Below are positions 1-7,680 of a stretch of 43,864 bases of DNA, one piece after another. The notes under the pieces are model-generated. The model had not been told where the DNA came from. It saw only the letters and a list, made by a program, of their open reading frames with translations, and did not search any database. The position numbers were made by a program, and so were the translations under genes. This DNA comes from a virus. The stretch covers positions 1-43,864 of the IMG/VR virus record IMGVR_UViG_3300044620_000222. One strand, given 5' to 3'. Each line of letters starts with the position of its first letter. Positions within the stretch are counted from its first letter, which is position 1.

Positions 1-127
1 GAGTCACGGTCAAAGTTCCGTTAGCGTTAAAGCGTTGCACTACATAATTTCGACCGTTTACGCCATTAGTCCCATTGCCCGTGTAGGTAGTTTGAGTACC
101 ACCAGAAGCAACAACGCCTGAAGGTGC
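1..127. repeat. Left copy of 127-bp terminal duplication
   Basis: Bases 1-127 are identical to bases 43738-43864. The repeat lies inside a glycine-rich fibre gene whose reading frame continues correctly across the join. It is therefore most simply the assembly overlap of a circular molecule, or of a circularly permuted terminally redundant one, and not a biological direct repeat inside a gene. The exact length of 127 matches the largest k-mer of common short-read assemblers, which supports this. Confidence 0.95.
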
Positions 128-847
128 TGCGCCAGCGGTGACGGTACGGACAATAACAACACCGCTACCACCGTTAGCGTTCGTGGCTCCGCCACCTTGA
201 CCAGTATTCGATCCGCCAGCACCACTACTAAGGGCAGCGCCATAAGTAACAGCCGAACCAGTAATGCTTACCGACTTTCCAGCAGCCGACGCTCCACCCG
301 CAGCGCCCTTCCCAGAAACAAACGCACCCGTGCTACCAAGAACGGCAAGACCGCCAGTTCCTCCGCCGTTACCACCAGCGAACGCTGACCCTGCAAACTC
401 ACGTGGAGTAAAGTCCACGCTCTGAGCCTGACCGCCACCGCCAACTTCAAGTACGCCAGCAAGACTGCTCGTACCGCCTGCTGTTGAAGTTGCGTTAGTT
501 CCAGAGAAAGTTCCGCTACCTCCTGCCCCAACGGTTACGGATAGAGTTCCTCCAGACAGAAAGACGCTTGGGTAGTAAAAAACACCACCTCCGCCTCCGC
601 CGCATTGGGCAGAGTTATTGGTTCTAGCGCATCCTGCGCCACCAGCGACAACAAGCACATCAGCGATACCGCTATTAGCGACAGTCAAAGTACCGCTAGC
701 GGTAAACGTCTGCACCTGATACGTCACACCACCCGACGAATACGTCGAAGTAGTACCACCACTAACAGCAGCAAAACGCCCAGCAGCAGGAATCGTCCCC
801 GCCGTTGAAGAAGCGGAAGCGATCTGCGAATACCTCGTTACAGCCAT
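1..847 (-). CDS. Glycine-rich tail fibre protein (N-terminal part; continues at 43316)
   Basis: This is the start of a minus-strand gene that runs off position 1 and continues at 43737-43316 on the circle. Joined, it encodes about 422 residues from an ATG at 845-847, 13 bases after the stop of the upstream fibre gene. Two tandem glycine-rich modules are visible. Each opens with a strand such as QTFTASGTLTV, then DVLVVAGGAG, long Gly/Ser/Ala runs, VTVGAGGSG, SITGSAVTYG and a closing SGVVIVRT. This is the layout of the glycine-rich beta domains found in phage tail fibres and receptor-binding tips. No chaperone or catalytic domain is visible. A role at the distal tail in host-surface contact is inferred from composition and its place among other fibre genes. 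Homology to the genes at 861-2351 and 37509-38990 is evident by eye. Confidence 0.85.
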   Translation of the reverse strand, partial: MAVTRYSQIASASSTAGTIPAAGRFAAVSGGTTSTYSSGGVTYQVQTFTASGTLTVANSGIADVLVVAGGAGCARTNNSAQCGGGGGGVFYYPSVFLSGGTLSVTVGAGGSGTFSGTNATSTAGGTSSLAGVLEVGGGGQAQSVDFTPREFAGSAFAGGNGGGTGGLAVLGSTGAFVSGKGAAGGASAAGKSVSITGSAVTYGAALSSGAGGSNTGQGGGATNANGGSGVVIVRTVTAGAAPSGVVASGGTQTTYTGNGTNGVNGRNYVVQRFNANGTLTVT

Positions 848-860
848 GAGTCCCTAATCC

Positions 861-2351
861 TTAACTAGTCTGGTAACGAATAATGACAATGCCGCTGCCT
901 CCTGCGGAACCATACGAGCCACCGCTTCCACCATCACCCCTGTTTGTTGCTCCTACGTATCCCTGAGCATTTCCGCCGCCAGTCGCGTATGTGATAGCGG
1001 AACCAGTTATTGAAACTGACAGGCCGTTACTTGCCGAAGTAACCGCACTAGTGCCACCCGTAACGCCAGCGGAAGCGCCTCCACCACCTGTGCCGCCGTA
1101 TTGAGAGTTTGAGGCGTTACCCATGCCACCACTATTTCCAACTAGCAAAGTTCCAGCGCCACCTGCGTATCCGCCTGCGCAGCCGCCGCCTCCTGAGCCG
1201 CCGAGAAATCCTATTCCGACACTGTCTCCAGAGCCTCCAAGACCGCCACCCTGTGAAACAAAAATCGGCCCACCAGTAAAGCCAAGTACCGAGGACGTGC
1301 CGAAACCAGCAGTCGAAGGTTTGCCGTTCGCTGCTGTTCCTGCCCCGCCTGCACCAATGGAAACGGTATAAGTCCCCGGATTAAGATAAGCACTGGTGGA
1401 AACAAGCGCACCTGCGCCGCCACCTCCGCCGTAACTCAAACCCGATAGAGAAGCGCCACCGCCGCCGCCACCGCCGACTAGAAGGCAGTCAACAAAGCCA
1501 CCGTTAGTAACGGTAAACGTGGATGACGAAGTGAACGTGTGAACGTTGTACCCAGCACCACTCAAACCAATAGACCCGTTACCAGTAAACGTAGTTAGCG
1601 TGCCGCCAGAAGCAACCACCGACAGCGGGGAACGTGCGGTAGAAGCAAGAGTACGAACAATGACAATACCGCTATTACCAGCAGACTGACCTCCGCCACC
1701 ATTACCGCTGTTAACGGTATTAGGTGTTGTGCCAGAAGATGAAGCGCCGCCTTTTGCGTAAGTAATACTTGATCCAGTAATTGTTGATGCCCGACCGTCG
1801 CCAGGGGTAGAACCACTCGCAGCAGTACCAGCGCCACCACCAGCAAAGAAGTTTCCAGTGCCAATAGTTCCAGATCCACGATTACCTTGACCTGGCACAC
1901 CAAGCCCAGCACCAGTGTCACCGCCAGAACCAGAACCACCACGCCGACCAACAAGGCCAGAACCTACAGAAGAACCTCCACCGCCTCCTATGCCAGTGAG
2001 TCCTACTGTCGAAATTGAAGAATCAACTCCATCGCCTGACTGTCCTGATCCTCCAGCACCCACTGTTACCGTGTATGAACCAGCAGGAAAATATATAGAA
2101 TTGGATTCCAACATTCCGCCAGCGCCGCCACCAGAATAGAAAGATGCACCACTCGTATATGTAGAGCCGCCACCACCAACAACCAGCACATCTACAAGGC
2201 CAGCAGCAGCAACGTTTAGAGTGCCTGACGCGGTAAACGTATACACGTTGTACGTGTTACCGCCCGAGGTGTAAGAAGTGAATGTGCCACCCGACACCGC
2301 AGCAGCCGAACCAGCCTGAAGGCGCTTACCGCTAGCAGTCGAAAGGGTCAT
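861..2351 (-). CDS. Glycine-rich tail fibre protein
   Basis: This gene encodes 496 residues. It begins MTLSTASGKRL, and its ATG overlaps the upstream stop as TAATG. Two large glycine-rich modules follow. Module 1 spans about residues 20-235 (YTFTASGTLNV, LVDVLVVGGGG, YTVTVGAGGSG, SITYAKGG, SGIVIVRT). Module 2 spans about 240-496 (HTFTSSSTFTV, VDCLLVGGGG, YTVSIGAGGAG, ITYATGG, SGIVIIRY). Each module repeats the order beta strand, Gly-rich loop, VGAGG, ITGS..TYA, IVIxR seen in the neighbouring fibre. Such domains form glycine-rich sandwiches at the tips of phage adhesins, so a receptor-binding role is likely but inferred. The gene has probably arisen by internal and intergenic duplication of one module. 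Confidence 0.85.
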   Translation of the reverse strand: MTLSTASGKRLQAGSAAAVSGGTFTSYTSGGNTYNVYTFTASGTLNVAAAGLVDVLVVGGGGSTYTSGASFYSGGGAGGMLESNSIYFPAGSYTVTVGAGGSGQSGDGVDSSISTVGLTGIGGGGGSSVGSGLVGRRGGSGSGGDTGAGLGVPGQGNRGSGTIGTGNFFAGGGAGTAASGSTPGDGRASTITGSSITYAKGGASSSGTTPNTVNSGNGGGGQSAGNSGIVIVRTLASTARSPLSVVASGGTLTTFTGNGSIGLSGAGYNVHTFTSSSTFTVTNGGFVDCLLVGGGGGGGASLSGLSYGGGGGAGALVSTSAYLNPGTYTVSIGAGGAGTAANGKPSTAGFGTSSVLGFTGGPIFVSQGGGLGGSGDSVGIGFLGGSGGGGCAGGYAGGAGTLLVGNSGGMGNASNSQYGGTGGGGASAGVTGGTSAVTSASNGLSVSITGSAITYATGGGNAQGYVGATNRGDGGSGGSYGSAGGSGIVIIRYQTS

Positions 2352-2689
2352 TAGGAAATCTCGCTTCCAAACACAGAGAACGAAACAGTGGAAGCAGAAG
2401 ACGAAGCGACCAGGAAACAGTTAGTGGCATCCAGGGTTGCTCCGATAGTGGCCGTGAACGAGTCGTTACCAGCGAGGCTTACCTGGTAGAACAGGTAGCC
2501 AGCAGCCTGGTAAGTGGCAGACGCGGTAGAGATACCGATACTGAACGTCGCTGCCGTTGAAGAAGTGTTACACACGTTGACAGTTGATACGACTGCTGCC
2601 GTTGCAGACGGGCAGGTATAGATGTTGGCAGCCGTACCAATCACACCGTTACCAGCCGCAGCACCAAGGCGCTTATAAACAGTAGGCAT
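2351..2689 (-). CDS. Small beta-rich structural protein
   Basis: A 112-residue protein lies between the collagen-like fibre and a glycine-rich fibre, with TAATG overlaps at both ends. Its ribosome binding site GGAGG lies in the last codons of the upstream gene. The sequence is rich in Thr, Ser, Ala and Val with alternating hydrophobic residues (ATFSIGIS, AGYLFYQVSL, TVSFSVFGSE), suggesting a single beta-sandwich. Proteins of this kind are frequent in tail-fibre loci of marine and freshwater phages as small virion decoration or fibre-associated proteins. I recognise no named family. A structural role is inferred from position and composition only. Confidence 0.7.
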   Translation of the reverse strand: MPTVYKRLGAAAGNGVIGTAANIYTCPSATAAVVSTVNVCNTSSTAATFSIGISTASATYQAAGYLFYQVSLAGNDSFTATIGATLDATNCFLVASSSASTVSFSVFGSEIS

Positions 2690-3492
2690 TACATTCCTCC
2701 AAGCATCAGCGAAACAACAATCGGATCAGCAGCAGCAAGACCAGCGGGACCAGTTGGTCCAGTTGCTCCAGTAGGGCCAGTCACGGTAGAGGCAGCACCC
2801 GTAGGTCCAGTTGGTCCCGTGGGTCCAGTCGGGCCGTCAGCGCCAGCGGCACCAGTCGGGCCTGTAGGTCCAGCAACAGTCGAGTCGGCGCCAGACGGAC
2901 CAGTCGGCCCAATCGCGCCCTGAGGTCCAGTAGCACCGTCGGCTCCCGTTGGACCAGTCGGTCCAGTTGGTCCAGTCGCGCCGTCCTGCCCAACATAGCC
3001 AGGAGCGCCTGTCGGACCCGTAGGGCCAGGAACAGTAGACACGGGACCCGTAGGACCAGCGTCACCCTGAGGACCCGTAGCACCCGTAGGGCCAGTCACA
3101 CTAGAAGGAGCGCCAGTTGCACCCGTAGGACCAGTCGGACCCGTCGGACCCGTAGCACCAGCACTAGCGGCCTGCCCCTGAGGACCCGTAGCACCAGTAG
3201 GCCCAGTCGGACCCTGAATACCCTGATTACCCTGGGGACCCTGAGAACCAGTTGGACCCGTTACGCCAGCGTCACCCTTAGCGCCAGTAGGACCCGTAAC
3301 CGTAGACGCCTGCCCTTGGGGACCAGTCGGACCAGTTGGGCCAGTGCCACCCGTGGGGCCAGTCGGACCAGCAGCAATATTGTTGACAGCAGAGTTAACG
3401 GTAGAAATTGCCTCAATAATGAGGTTAGTGTCACCAGCGGGAGTGCCGTCGCCAGGAGTTTTATTGGGCGTAGGTAGCGTTAAGGTAGGCAT
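2689..3492 (-). CDS. Collagen-like fibre protein (Gly-Pro-Thr repeats)
   Basis: This gene encodes 267 residues starting at the ATG at 3490-3492, with AGGAG seven bases upstream. A TTG one codon earlier is less likely. Residues 1-40 form a short head ([19 protein letters not shown]) typical of phage fibre attachment segments. About residues 41-250 are nearly continuous G-X-Y triplets, mostly GPTGPTG with interruptions such as ASTV, QGQAAS and PGYVGQDG. The final ~17 residues are hydrophobic ([12 protein letters not shown]). Collagen-like stretches in phage tail proteins form trimeric triple-helical shafts, and the interruptions here could be flexible breaks. The gene sits at the head of the fibre cluster, so a shaft or side-fibre role is likely. 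The repetitive DNA makes it a hotspot for length variation. Confidence 0.88.
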   Translation of the reverse strand: MPTLTLPTPNKTPGDGTPAGDTNLIIEAISTVNSAVNNIAAGPTGPTGGTGPTGPTGPQGQASTVTGPTGAKGDAGVTGPTGSQGPQGNQGIQGPTGPTGATGPQGQAASAGATGPTGPTGPTGATGAPSSVTGPTGATGPQGDAGPTGPVSTVPGPTGPTGAPGYVGQDGATGPTGPTGPTGADGATGPQGAIGPTGPSGADSTVAGPTGPTGAAGADGPTGPTGPTGPTGAASTVTGPTGATGPTGPAGLAAADPIVVSLMLGGM

Positions 3493-3501
3493 CAATAACT
3501 C

Positions 3502-3834
3502 CTAGTTGTACGGTGAATCGTAAGTTTCAGGGTACACGTTATCTGTATAGACATTACGCCACGTATAACCCGCTGCCGTCAGCGCGTCGTACTCAAACGT
3601 ACCAATATCGGTACGGAAATCAGTACCACCAAGAATGTAAGTGTGAACATCCTCATCCTGGATTGCACTGTTCTCAAACGTAGCCTGCTCCACAACATCA
3701 CCATTATTGTAAATCAAAATAGAATTCTGGGCAGGAGGACCCTGAAAGAACTGCCACAGCGGAGAAATATCAGGACCAAAAAGCATGTTCGGGCCATACG
3801 TTCCACGGCCCAACAACTGCTGTTGAATAGTCAC
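3502..3834 (-). CDS. Hypothetical virion-associated protein
   Basis: A 110-residue protein starts with GTG, and the GTG overlaps the stop of the gene upstream as GTGA. It begins with MTIQQQLLGRGTYG and is rich in Tyr, Asp and Asn (DEDVHTYILGGTDFRTD, WRNVYTDNVYPETYDSPYN). No transmembrane segment or catalytic motif is visible. It sits between a string of small basic proteins and the collagen-like fibre in the late operon, which suggests a minor structural or fibre-associated role. I do not recognise the family. Confidence 0.7.
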   Translation of the reverse strand: MTIQQQLLGRGTYGPNMLFGPDISPLWQFFQGPPAQNSILIYNNGDVVEQATFENSAIQDEDVHTYILGGTDFRTDIGTFEYDALTAAGYTWRNVYTDNVYPETYDSPYN

Positions 3835-3992
3835 TTCTTGCCCCGCTTAGCAGCAGCGTTATCAATCAGATTCGGGTAAGGACGACCTGCTGCCTTAGCA
3901 CGAGCCTTAGCCGCAGACTTCTGCTTAGGCGACAACGGAGTTGACTTCTTCTTCGGGCTTGGCTTATCCCAAAAAGCAACCTTCTTTTTCAT
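3831..3992 (-). CDS. Small basic Lys/Pro-rich protein
   Basis: A 53-residue protein reads MKKKVAFWDKPSPKKKS... and ends NAAAKRGKK. It overlaps its neighbours on both sides (TGATG at its start, GTGA at its end), so it is translationally coupled. About a third of residues are Lys or Arg, with a WDKPSPKKK head and a GRPYPNLIDN motif near the end. Small proteins with this head and tail recur beside structural genes of environmental tailed phages. Their function is unknown to me. A DNA-binding or packaged role is plausible from the charge but is inference. Confidence 0.75.
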   Translation of the reverse strand: MKKKVAFWDKPSPKKKSTPLSPKQKSAAKARAKAAGRPYPNLIDNAAAKRGKK

Positions 3993-4258
3993 CAGCAATC
4001 CCACGCTCTCAGCGACTTATTGATACGGGAGTTCGGGTCCTTAGCAGTCTTAGCGGAAGTATTAACCCGCTTCATACCCTCCATACGGGCACAAAAAGAC
4101 TTCCTACGGGCAGCGGATTTAGGGGACTTCTTAGCCTCAGCCTTCTTAACAGGGGGCTTAAGATTCATCCCCTGCTTCTTAGCCGACGCACGACCCTTAG
4201 CGTTAAGACCCCCTTTAGGGTTCTTACCCGCTTTCCTCTGCCACGCAGGAGTAGCCAC
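3992..4258 (-). CDS. Small basic protein, DUF6321-like
   Basis: An 88-residue protein begins with GTG in a TAGTG overlap. The N-terminal block ATPAWQRKAGKNPKGGLNAK, followed by GRASAKKQGMNLKPPV and a C-terminal RINKSLRAWDC, matches my memory of the DUF6321 family of small phage proteins. It is strongly basic. No catalytic motif is visible. It belongs to a run of five short basic or cysteine-containing genes between the capsid module and the fibres. The family assignment is fairly confident, but the function is unknown. Confidence 0.8.
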   Translation of the reverse strand: MATPAWQRKAGKNPKGGLNAKGRASAKKQGMNLKPPVKKAEAKKSPKSAARRKSFCARMEGMKRVNTSAKTAKDPNSRINKSLRAWDC

Positions 4259-4407
4259 TAGTAACCGTTGTTCCCGTCATAACCACCAGGCTTCGTGTCA
4301 CTAGCGGGAACGATGATGCCGTTCTTAGCGGAACCACCATTGTTGCCACAGTCCATAGCGCCAGACTTCTTATCGTTCGGAGTGGAGCATCCACATGACA
4401 TACACAT
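4258..4407 (-). CDS. Small Cys-rich protein with CMSCGC motif
   Basis: A 49-residue protein starts at ATG 4405-4407 and ends in a TAG overlapping the next GTG. It opens with MCMSCGC and carries a further Cys in GAMDCGNNGG, enough ligands for one zinc or metal site. The rest is Gly/Asn-rich and looks flexible. Similar short proteins with an MCM(S/T)CGC head are common in environmental phage late operons. The role is unknown. The overlap with its neighbours supports that it is translated. Confidence 0.65.
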   Translation of the reverse strand: MCMSCGCSTPNDKKSGAMDCGNNGGSAKNGIIVPASDTKPGGYDGNNGY

Positions 4408-4409
4408 AA

Positions 4410-5060
4410 CTACTTCTTTCCCTTAGTCGGAGAGGTGCGTCCCTTAACAGGAACTTTTGTATTTCGAGCAGAATTTGTACGAGACTCAGCACTAATTTTA
4501 CGAACAACGTCAGACATCGTTCCTTTGCCGCGCACGGAAGCGCCCATAAGTTCTCCAGCGCGAGCAATCTCCTTGCCTGCTCTATCGCTACGAGCCTTCC
4601 TCGCCGCCAAACGCTTTGCGACACCAGAATCACGTAACGTGCCACCTGCTCCACGGCCTAAATCCTCTTTGGCTTCTCTCTTGAGAGTACGGTTAGAAAT
4701 TGGGATATCCCGTCCACCCATTTCCCACTCACGGAAATTACTAACTGCCTCTGAACGATCTTTGCGAATGGCCTTAACCCGTGCAGGAGAAGGACCCTTA
4801 ACGCTCTTACCAGCATTACGAGCAGCAGTACGGGCGACAGCCTTAGCCATAGCGCCGACAACGCCAAGTCCAGACTCGACAGGCTTAGTCGTCATCGTCC
4901 TACCAGCCACCTTGACCTTCTGCGGCTTCACACCACCACCAGCAGCAGCAAGAACCTTGCCCACTACCTTCTCAGCCTTAGTGCCCTTAGAAGACTTAAT
5001 AGGGCTGTAGTTCTTCTTGTAACCCGCGTACGGGCCAGCGCCACCCTTACCAGTAGCCAT
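4410..5060 (-). CDS. Basic hypothetical protein of the capsid module
   Basis: I place the start at ATG 5058-5060 (MATGKGGAGPYAG), because AAAGGAAAG lies just upstream, the same Shine-Dalgarno style as the capsid gene. This gives 216 residues. A longer reading upstream lacks such a signal. The protein is very basic, with Lys/Arg-rich repeats (KSSKGTKAEKVVGKV, KGRTSPTKGKK) and probable helical stretches. No enzymatic motif is seen. Location after the capsid gene and basicity suggest a DNA-associated or internal virion protein, but this is inference. Confidence 0.7.
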   Translation of the reverse strand: MATGKGGAGPYAGYKKNYSPIKSSKGTKAEKVVGKVLAAAGGGVKPQKVKVAGRTMTTKPVESGLGVVGAMAKAVARTAARNAGKSVKGPSPARVKAIRKDRSEAVSNFREWEMGGRDIPISNRTLKREAKEDLGRGAGGTLRDSGVAKRLAARKARSDRAGKEIARAGELMGASVRGKGTMSDVVRKISAESRTNSARNTKVPVKGRTSPTKGKK

Positions 5061-5132
5061 TTTTTCTTTCCTTTGCTTTACAGGGGTTTTGTCATATGAC
5101 TTAGTAACGAACTGGCCTAAGCCGTTCACTAC

Positions 5133-5861
5133 TTAGCCTCTGGCCTGATTCTTAAGGTCACTAAGAGTCTTTTCAAGATTCTTCAAAGTAGCGGCATCAC
5201 GATCAGCCTGCTGCTTCTGCGCAGCGGTTTGGTTCGCCCTCTTCCGCTGCCTCTCAAGAGCCGCTCTCTGGCTTGCAATAACAGACTCAGCATTACGAAT
5301 TTTCTGCTGAAGCGGCGTACCACCAGGCCCAATAGAGCCAGGTCCAGCACCGCGTCCACCAGAACCAGCGCCGCGTCCACCAGAACCAGCGCCGCTAGAC
5401 GAAGTAGGAGATGTAGCCGCTCCAGGCTTTCGGTATGACAAAGCAGGCATCCCCGCTGCCTTACGCCTTGCTAACTCAGCGGCACTAGCCCTACCAACAC
5501 TCGAATTAGCAGCCTTAGTGACCGCTGCTTTTCTCTGGCTAGGGGTTAACGGCTGAGCGCCAGCACCATTACGGGAACCGTTTCCAGTACCATTACCGCC
5601 GCCGTTTCCGCCACCATTACCGACGGGCTTCTTCTTACTAGAAACCGAACCCATCATCTCCGTCTTACGGCGACCCTTGGCATACATCTGAGTATCACCT
5701 CTAGCGACACCGCCAGTCTGCTGCTCCATTTGTACGCGAGCAGTGACCTTCTTGGCAGGCTTACCCTTCTGCGCAAGGTATCCCTTAGAGACTGCCTTGC
5801 CATTAACGACAGTACCCTTTTTAACCCACTCAGTATTTGACTGGGAAACAACTCTGGCCAT
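5133..5861 (-). CDS. Hypothetical protein with C-terminal coiled coil
   Basis: The start at ATG 5859-5861 (MARVVSQSN) is chosen because GAGGAAC precedes it, giving 242 residues. Residues ~1-85 are basic and mixed. A Gly/Asn-rich linker of GNGGGNG repeats and a Ser/Gly linker with SGGRGAG repeats follow. The last ~60 residues form a clear coiled coil (ESVIASQRAALERQRKRAN, LKNLEKTLSDLKNQARG). It lies directly downstream of the major capsid gene, separated from it by a hairpin. Candidate roles are capsid decoration or internal protein. No family is recognised. Confidence 0.7.
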   Translation of the reverse strand: MARVVSQSNTEWVKKGTVVNGKAVSKGYLAQKGKPAKKVTARVQMEQQTGGVARGDTQMYAKGRRKTEMMGSVSSKKKPVGNGGGNGGGNGTGNGSRNGAGAQPLTPSQRKAAVTKAANSSVGRASAAELARRKAAGMPALSYRKPGAATSPTSSSGAGSGGRGAGSGGRGAGPGSIGPGGTPLQQKIRNAESVIASQRAALERQRKRANQTAAQKQQADRDAATLKNLEKTLSDLKNQARG

Positions 5862-5896
5862 TTGTTCCTCTTTCTGAAGTCTGTAGATATAAGTAT

Positions 5897-5928
5897 GGCC
5901 CCCTCCCCCGTAAGGGAGGGAGAGGGCC
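5897..5928 (-). terminator. Hairpin downstream of capsid gene
   Basis: GGCCC-CCTCCC pairs with GGGAGG-(GAGA)-GGGCC around a CCGTAA loop, an 11-bp interrupted stem in the gap between the capsid stop (5940) and the next start (5861). The sequence that follows on the minus strand is AT-rich but has no long T run. It could be a partial terminator that raises capsid expression over downstream genes, or an mRNA-stabilising hairpin. Confidence 0.55.
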
Positions 5929-5939
5929 ACACCAACTAT

Positions 5940-6977
5940 TTAGACCAGCGTTGCCTGGGTCTTGATCTGGAGCAGAGCCTCTGCACGGAAGATCGAGTAC
6001 CCAACGAGGTGGTACCAGCCGACCGATGCGAAACGACGCAACTTATCGACCACGGGCGAAACGACCGTCTTCGGGTTAGCGCCGAAGCCAGGAGCGGTCG
6101 AGAACGCCTTGGCGAGTGCCTCAGCACCCATCAGGTAGCCCTGGCCCTGGTTCGTGAGGTGGTTGTTGACCACGAGGCGCACGCCTTCGTAGGTTCCAAC
6201 CTCACCCATGAACACGCTGTTGCCAGCGGCAGAAGTGCCACCCGAGTAGCCGACCATCCAGCGGAAGCCCGTGTCGGTAGTCTCCGACATGAGTTGCTGA
6301 GCCTGGTACGGGCTAATGACAGCAACGTAGTTGCCACCACGGAGGGGACGGACATTCGCTGCACGCAGAAGAGCAACACCCTGGCGAAGGATCGCACCCG
6401 AAAGCGGGGACGAGGTTGCGCCAATGGAGCCGATGGTGGCGGTTGAGCCGTCATCGTAGGTGATGCTGGTCTGATCGAGGGCGGTACGGCACAGGGTGTC
6501 AATTGACAGGCCTGCGTTGTAGCCCACGCGCTCTGCGATCAGCGGATCGAGCGAGATCATGCTCGTGCCACGGATTAGGGCGGTGTTGGTGACTGCCGTG
6601 CCGTACTCACGCATGGTCACGGTGAGTGCCTTGGAGGTGAGGGTCACGGAGTCAACGTCAAGGTTCTCAAGGAGCGGAGTGGTCTGCTCAGTGATGTCAT
6701 CGACGAAGGAGAAGCGAACCGAACCGCCACGATGGGTGGTGTTGGTTGCGCGAACCGTTGCGAACTGATCGAAAATAAGTTCGGGACGCAGCGACGGGTA
6801 GACCGCCAGGTCGTATGCCTTGGTAACAAACTGCGAACCAAGGGTGATATCGACAATCGGGGCGGGGGCATTGATAGAAAGCGGGCCAGCAGCGGTAACG
6901 ATCTCACCAGGTGAGTACATCGGAGCCGTTGCGGGACCATTCTGATTAGCACCAGGAGTGCCAGTACCAGCAGGCAT
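5940..6977 (-). CDS. Major capsid protein, N4-gp56 family
   Basis: A 345-residue protein forms the icosahedral shell. The family pattern is visible throughout: AYDLAVYPSLRPELIFDQFA near residue 55, RGGSVRFSFVDDI, TPLLENLDVDSVTLTS, VTMREYGTAVTNTALIR, a conserved NAGLSIDTLCR helix and a C-terminal RFASVGWYHLVGYSIFR. These are hallmarks of the N4-gp56 family of HK97-fold capsid proteins, and the length is typical. The start has AAAGGAAC a few bases upstream, a strong site in keeping with very high expression. The scaffold gene lies 11 bases upstream and a hairpin lies downstream. Assignment is confident. Confidence 0.95.
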   Translation of the reverse strand: MPAGTGTPGANQNGPATAPMYSPGEIVTAAGPLSINAPAPIVDITLGSQFVTKAYDLAVYPSLRPELIFDQFATVRATNTTHRGGSVRFSFVDDITEQTTPLLENLDVDSVTLTSKALTVTMREYGTAVTNTALIRGTSMISLDPLIAERVGYNAGLSIDTLCRTALDQTSITYDDGSTATIGSIGATSSPLSGAILRQGVALLRAANVRPLRGGNYVAVISPYQAQQLMSETTDTGFRWMVGYSGGTSAAGNSVFMGEVGTYEGVRLVVNNHLTNQGQGYLMGAEALAKAFSTAPGFGANPKTVVSPVVDKLRRFASVGWYHLVGYSIFRAEALLQIKTQATLV

Positions 6978-6988
6978 TTTTTGTTCCT

Positions 6989-7456
6989 TTACTGTTCGTT
7001 AGAAATGGGGATTCCGTACTGTCGAGCAACGTCTAACATCGCCTCAAGACCGCCTTCCTCCATCGCAGAAGCCAACTGAGCCAAAGCAGCATCCTGACCA
7101 TTGTCAGGAATAATCGCACCAGCAGAAGCCTGCATCACACGCTCCTGAGAAGCCATGTTTGCCTGAGCCTGCTGATTTGGCTCATTAGAAGCAAGAAACC
7201 CAGCCTCAACCGCAGCCTGTCGAACCGCGTCAGCCGTGAAATCACCGTCATAACCCTTGACAAAGTACTTCATTCGCGGGTCATCGGGATTAATCCCAGC
7301 CTTAGTGAACGCAAGTTCACGCCTAGCATTAGCGAGTTCCTGCTCCAACTTCTTCGACTTATTAGCAGCACGCCGTAGGCCACGAGGAGCCTCTTCAACT
7401 TCCTGCCCGTCAGTCTCGTCAGAGTCAAAATCGTCTTCGATGTAGTTGTCAGTCAT
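6989..7456 (-). CDS. Capsid scaffolding protein (probable)
   Basis: A start at ATG 7454-7456 with AAAGGGAC upstream gives 155 residues. The N-terminus is strongly acidic (DDFDSDETDGQEVEEA). A predicted coiled coil follows (NKSKKLEQELANARRELAF), then a Gln/Ala-rich helical tail. Acidic, helical, coiled-coil proteins of this size encoded immediately before the capsid gene are typically scaffolds that template procapsid assembly and then leave. The identification rests on position and composition, not on a sequence signature. A longer upstream reading lacks a ribosome binding site. Confidence 0.8.
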   Translation of the reverse strand: MTDNYIEDDFDSDETDGQEVEEAPRGLRRAANKSKKLEQELANARRELAFTKAGINPDDPRMKYFVKGYDGDFTADAVRQAAVEAGFLASNEPNQQAQANMASQERVMQASAGAIIPDNGQDAALAQLASAMEEGGLEAMLDVARQYGIPISNEQ

Positions 7457-7680
7457 TGCTCGTCCCTTTCCTGGACACAGATACACGGGAGATGTACCTG
7501 GAGGTTTGTTTTTGAAGCCATGTCTCCCATTGGAGAAGACACGTAATAGCGATTAGTCCGTAATACTCAGAAATGAGGGACCAAATCTCACCCTGGAACC
7601 AGTGATTAGCGCACCTACCTTGCGGAAGGGCCAATCCACTAACCACAGACTACAACCAAACGCTAGAAACGCAACTATCG
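7457..7680 (-). other. Structured non-coding leader of scaffold/capsid genes
   Basis: This 224-base gap is the largest inside the late block and lies just before the scaffold start. I see no convincing gene here. On the minus strand it can fold into at least two hairpins. One pairs TGTCTTCT with GGGAGACA (7521-7541). The other pairs GTCC-CTCA with TGAG-GGAC around TTTC. A late promoter or an RNA leader that boosts capsid translation are the obvious options. I could not find a clear -35/-10 pair. A tRNA was considered and rejected. Confidence 0.5.

Noticed and set aside
2689-3492. CRISPR-like repeated DNA
   Set aside because: The repeats are in-frame GPT triplets of a collagen-like gene with no spacers or constant repeat unit.
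7457-7680. A possible tRNA on the minus strand
   Set aside because: A T-arm-like stretch with GGTTCCA is present, but no matching acceptor stem, D-arm or anticodon arm in correct spacing could be built.
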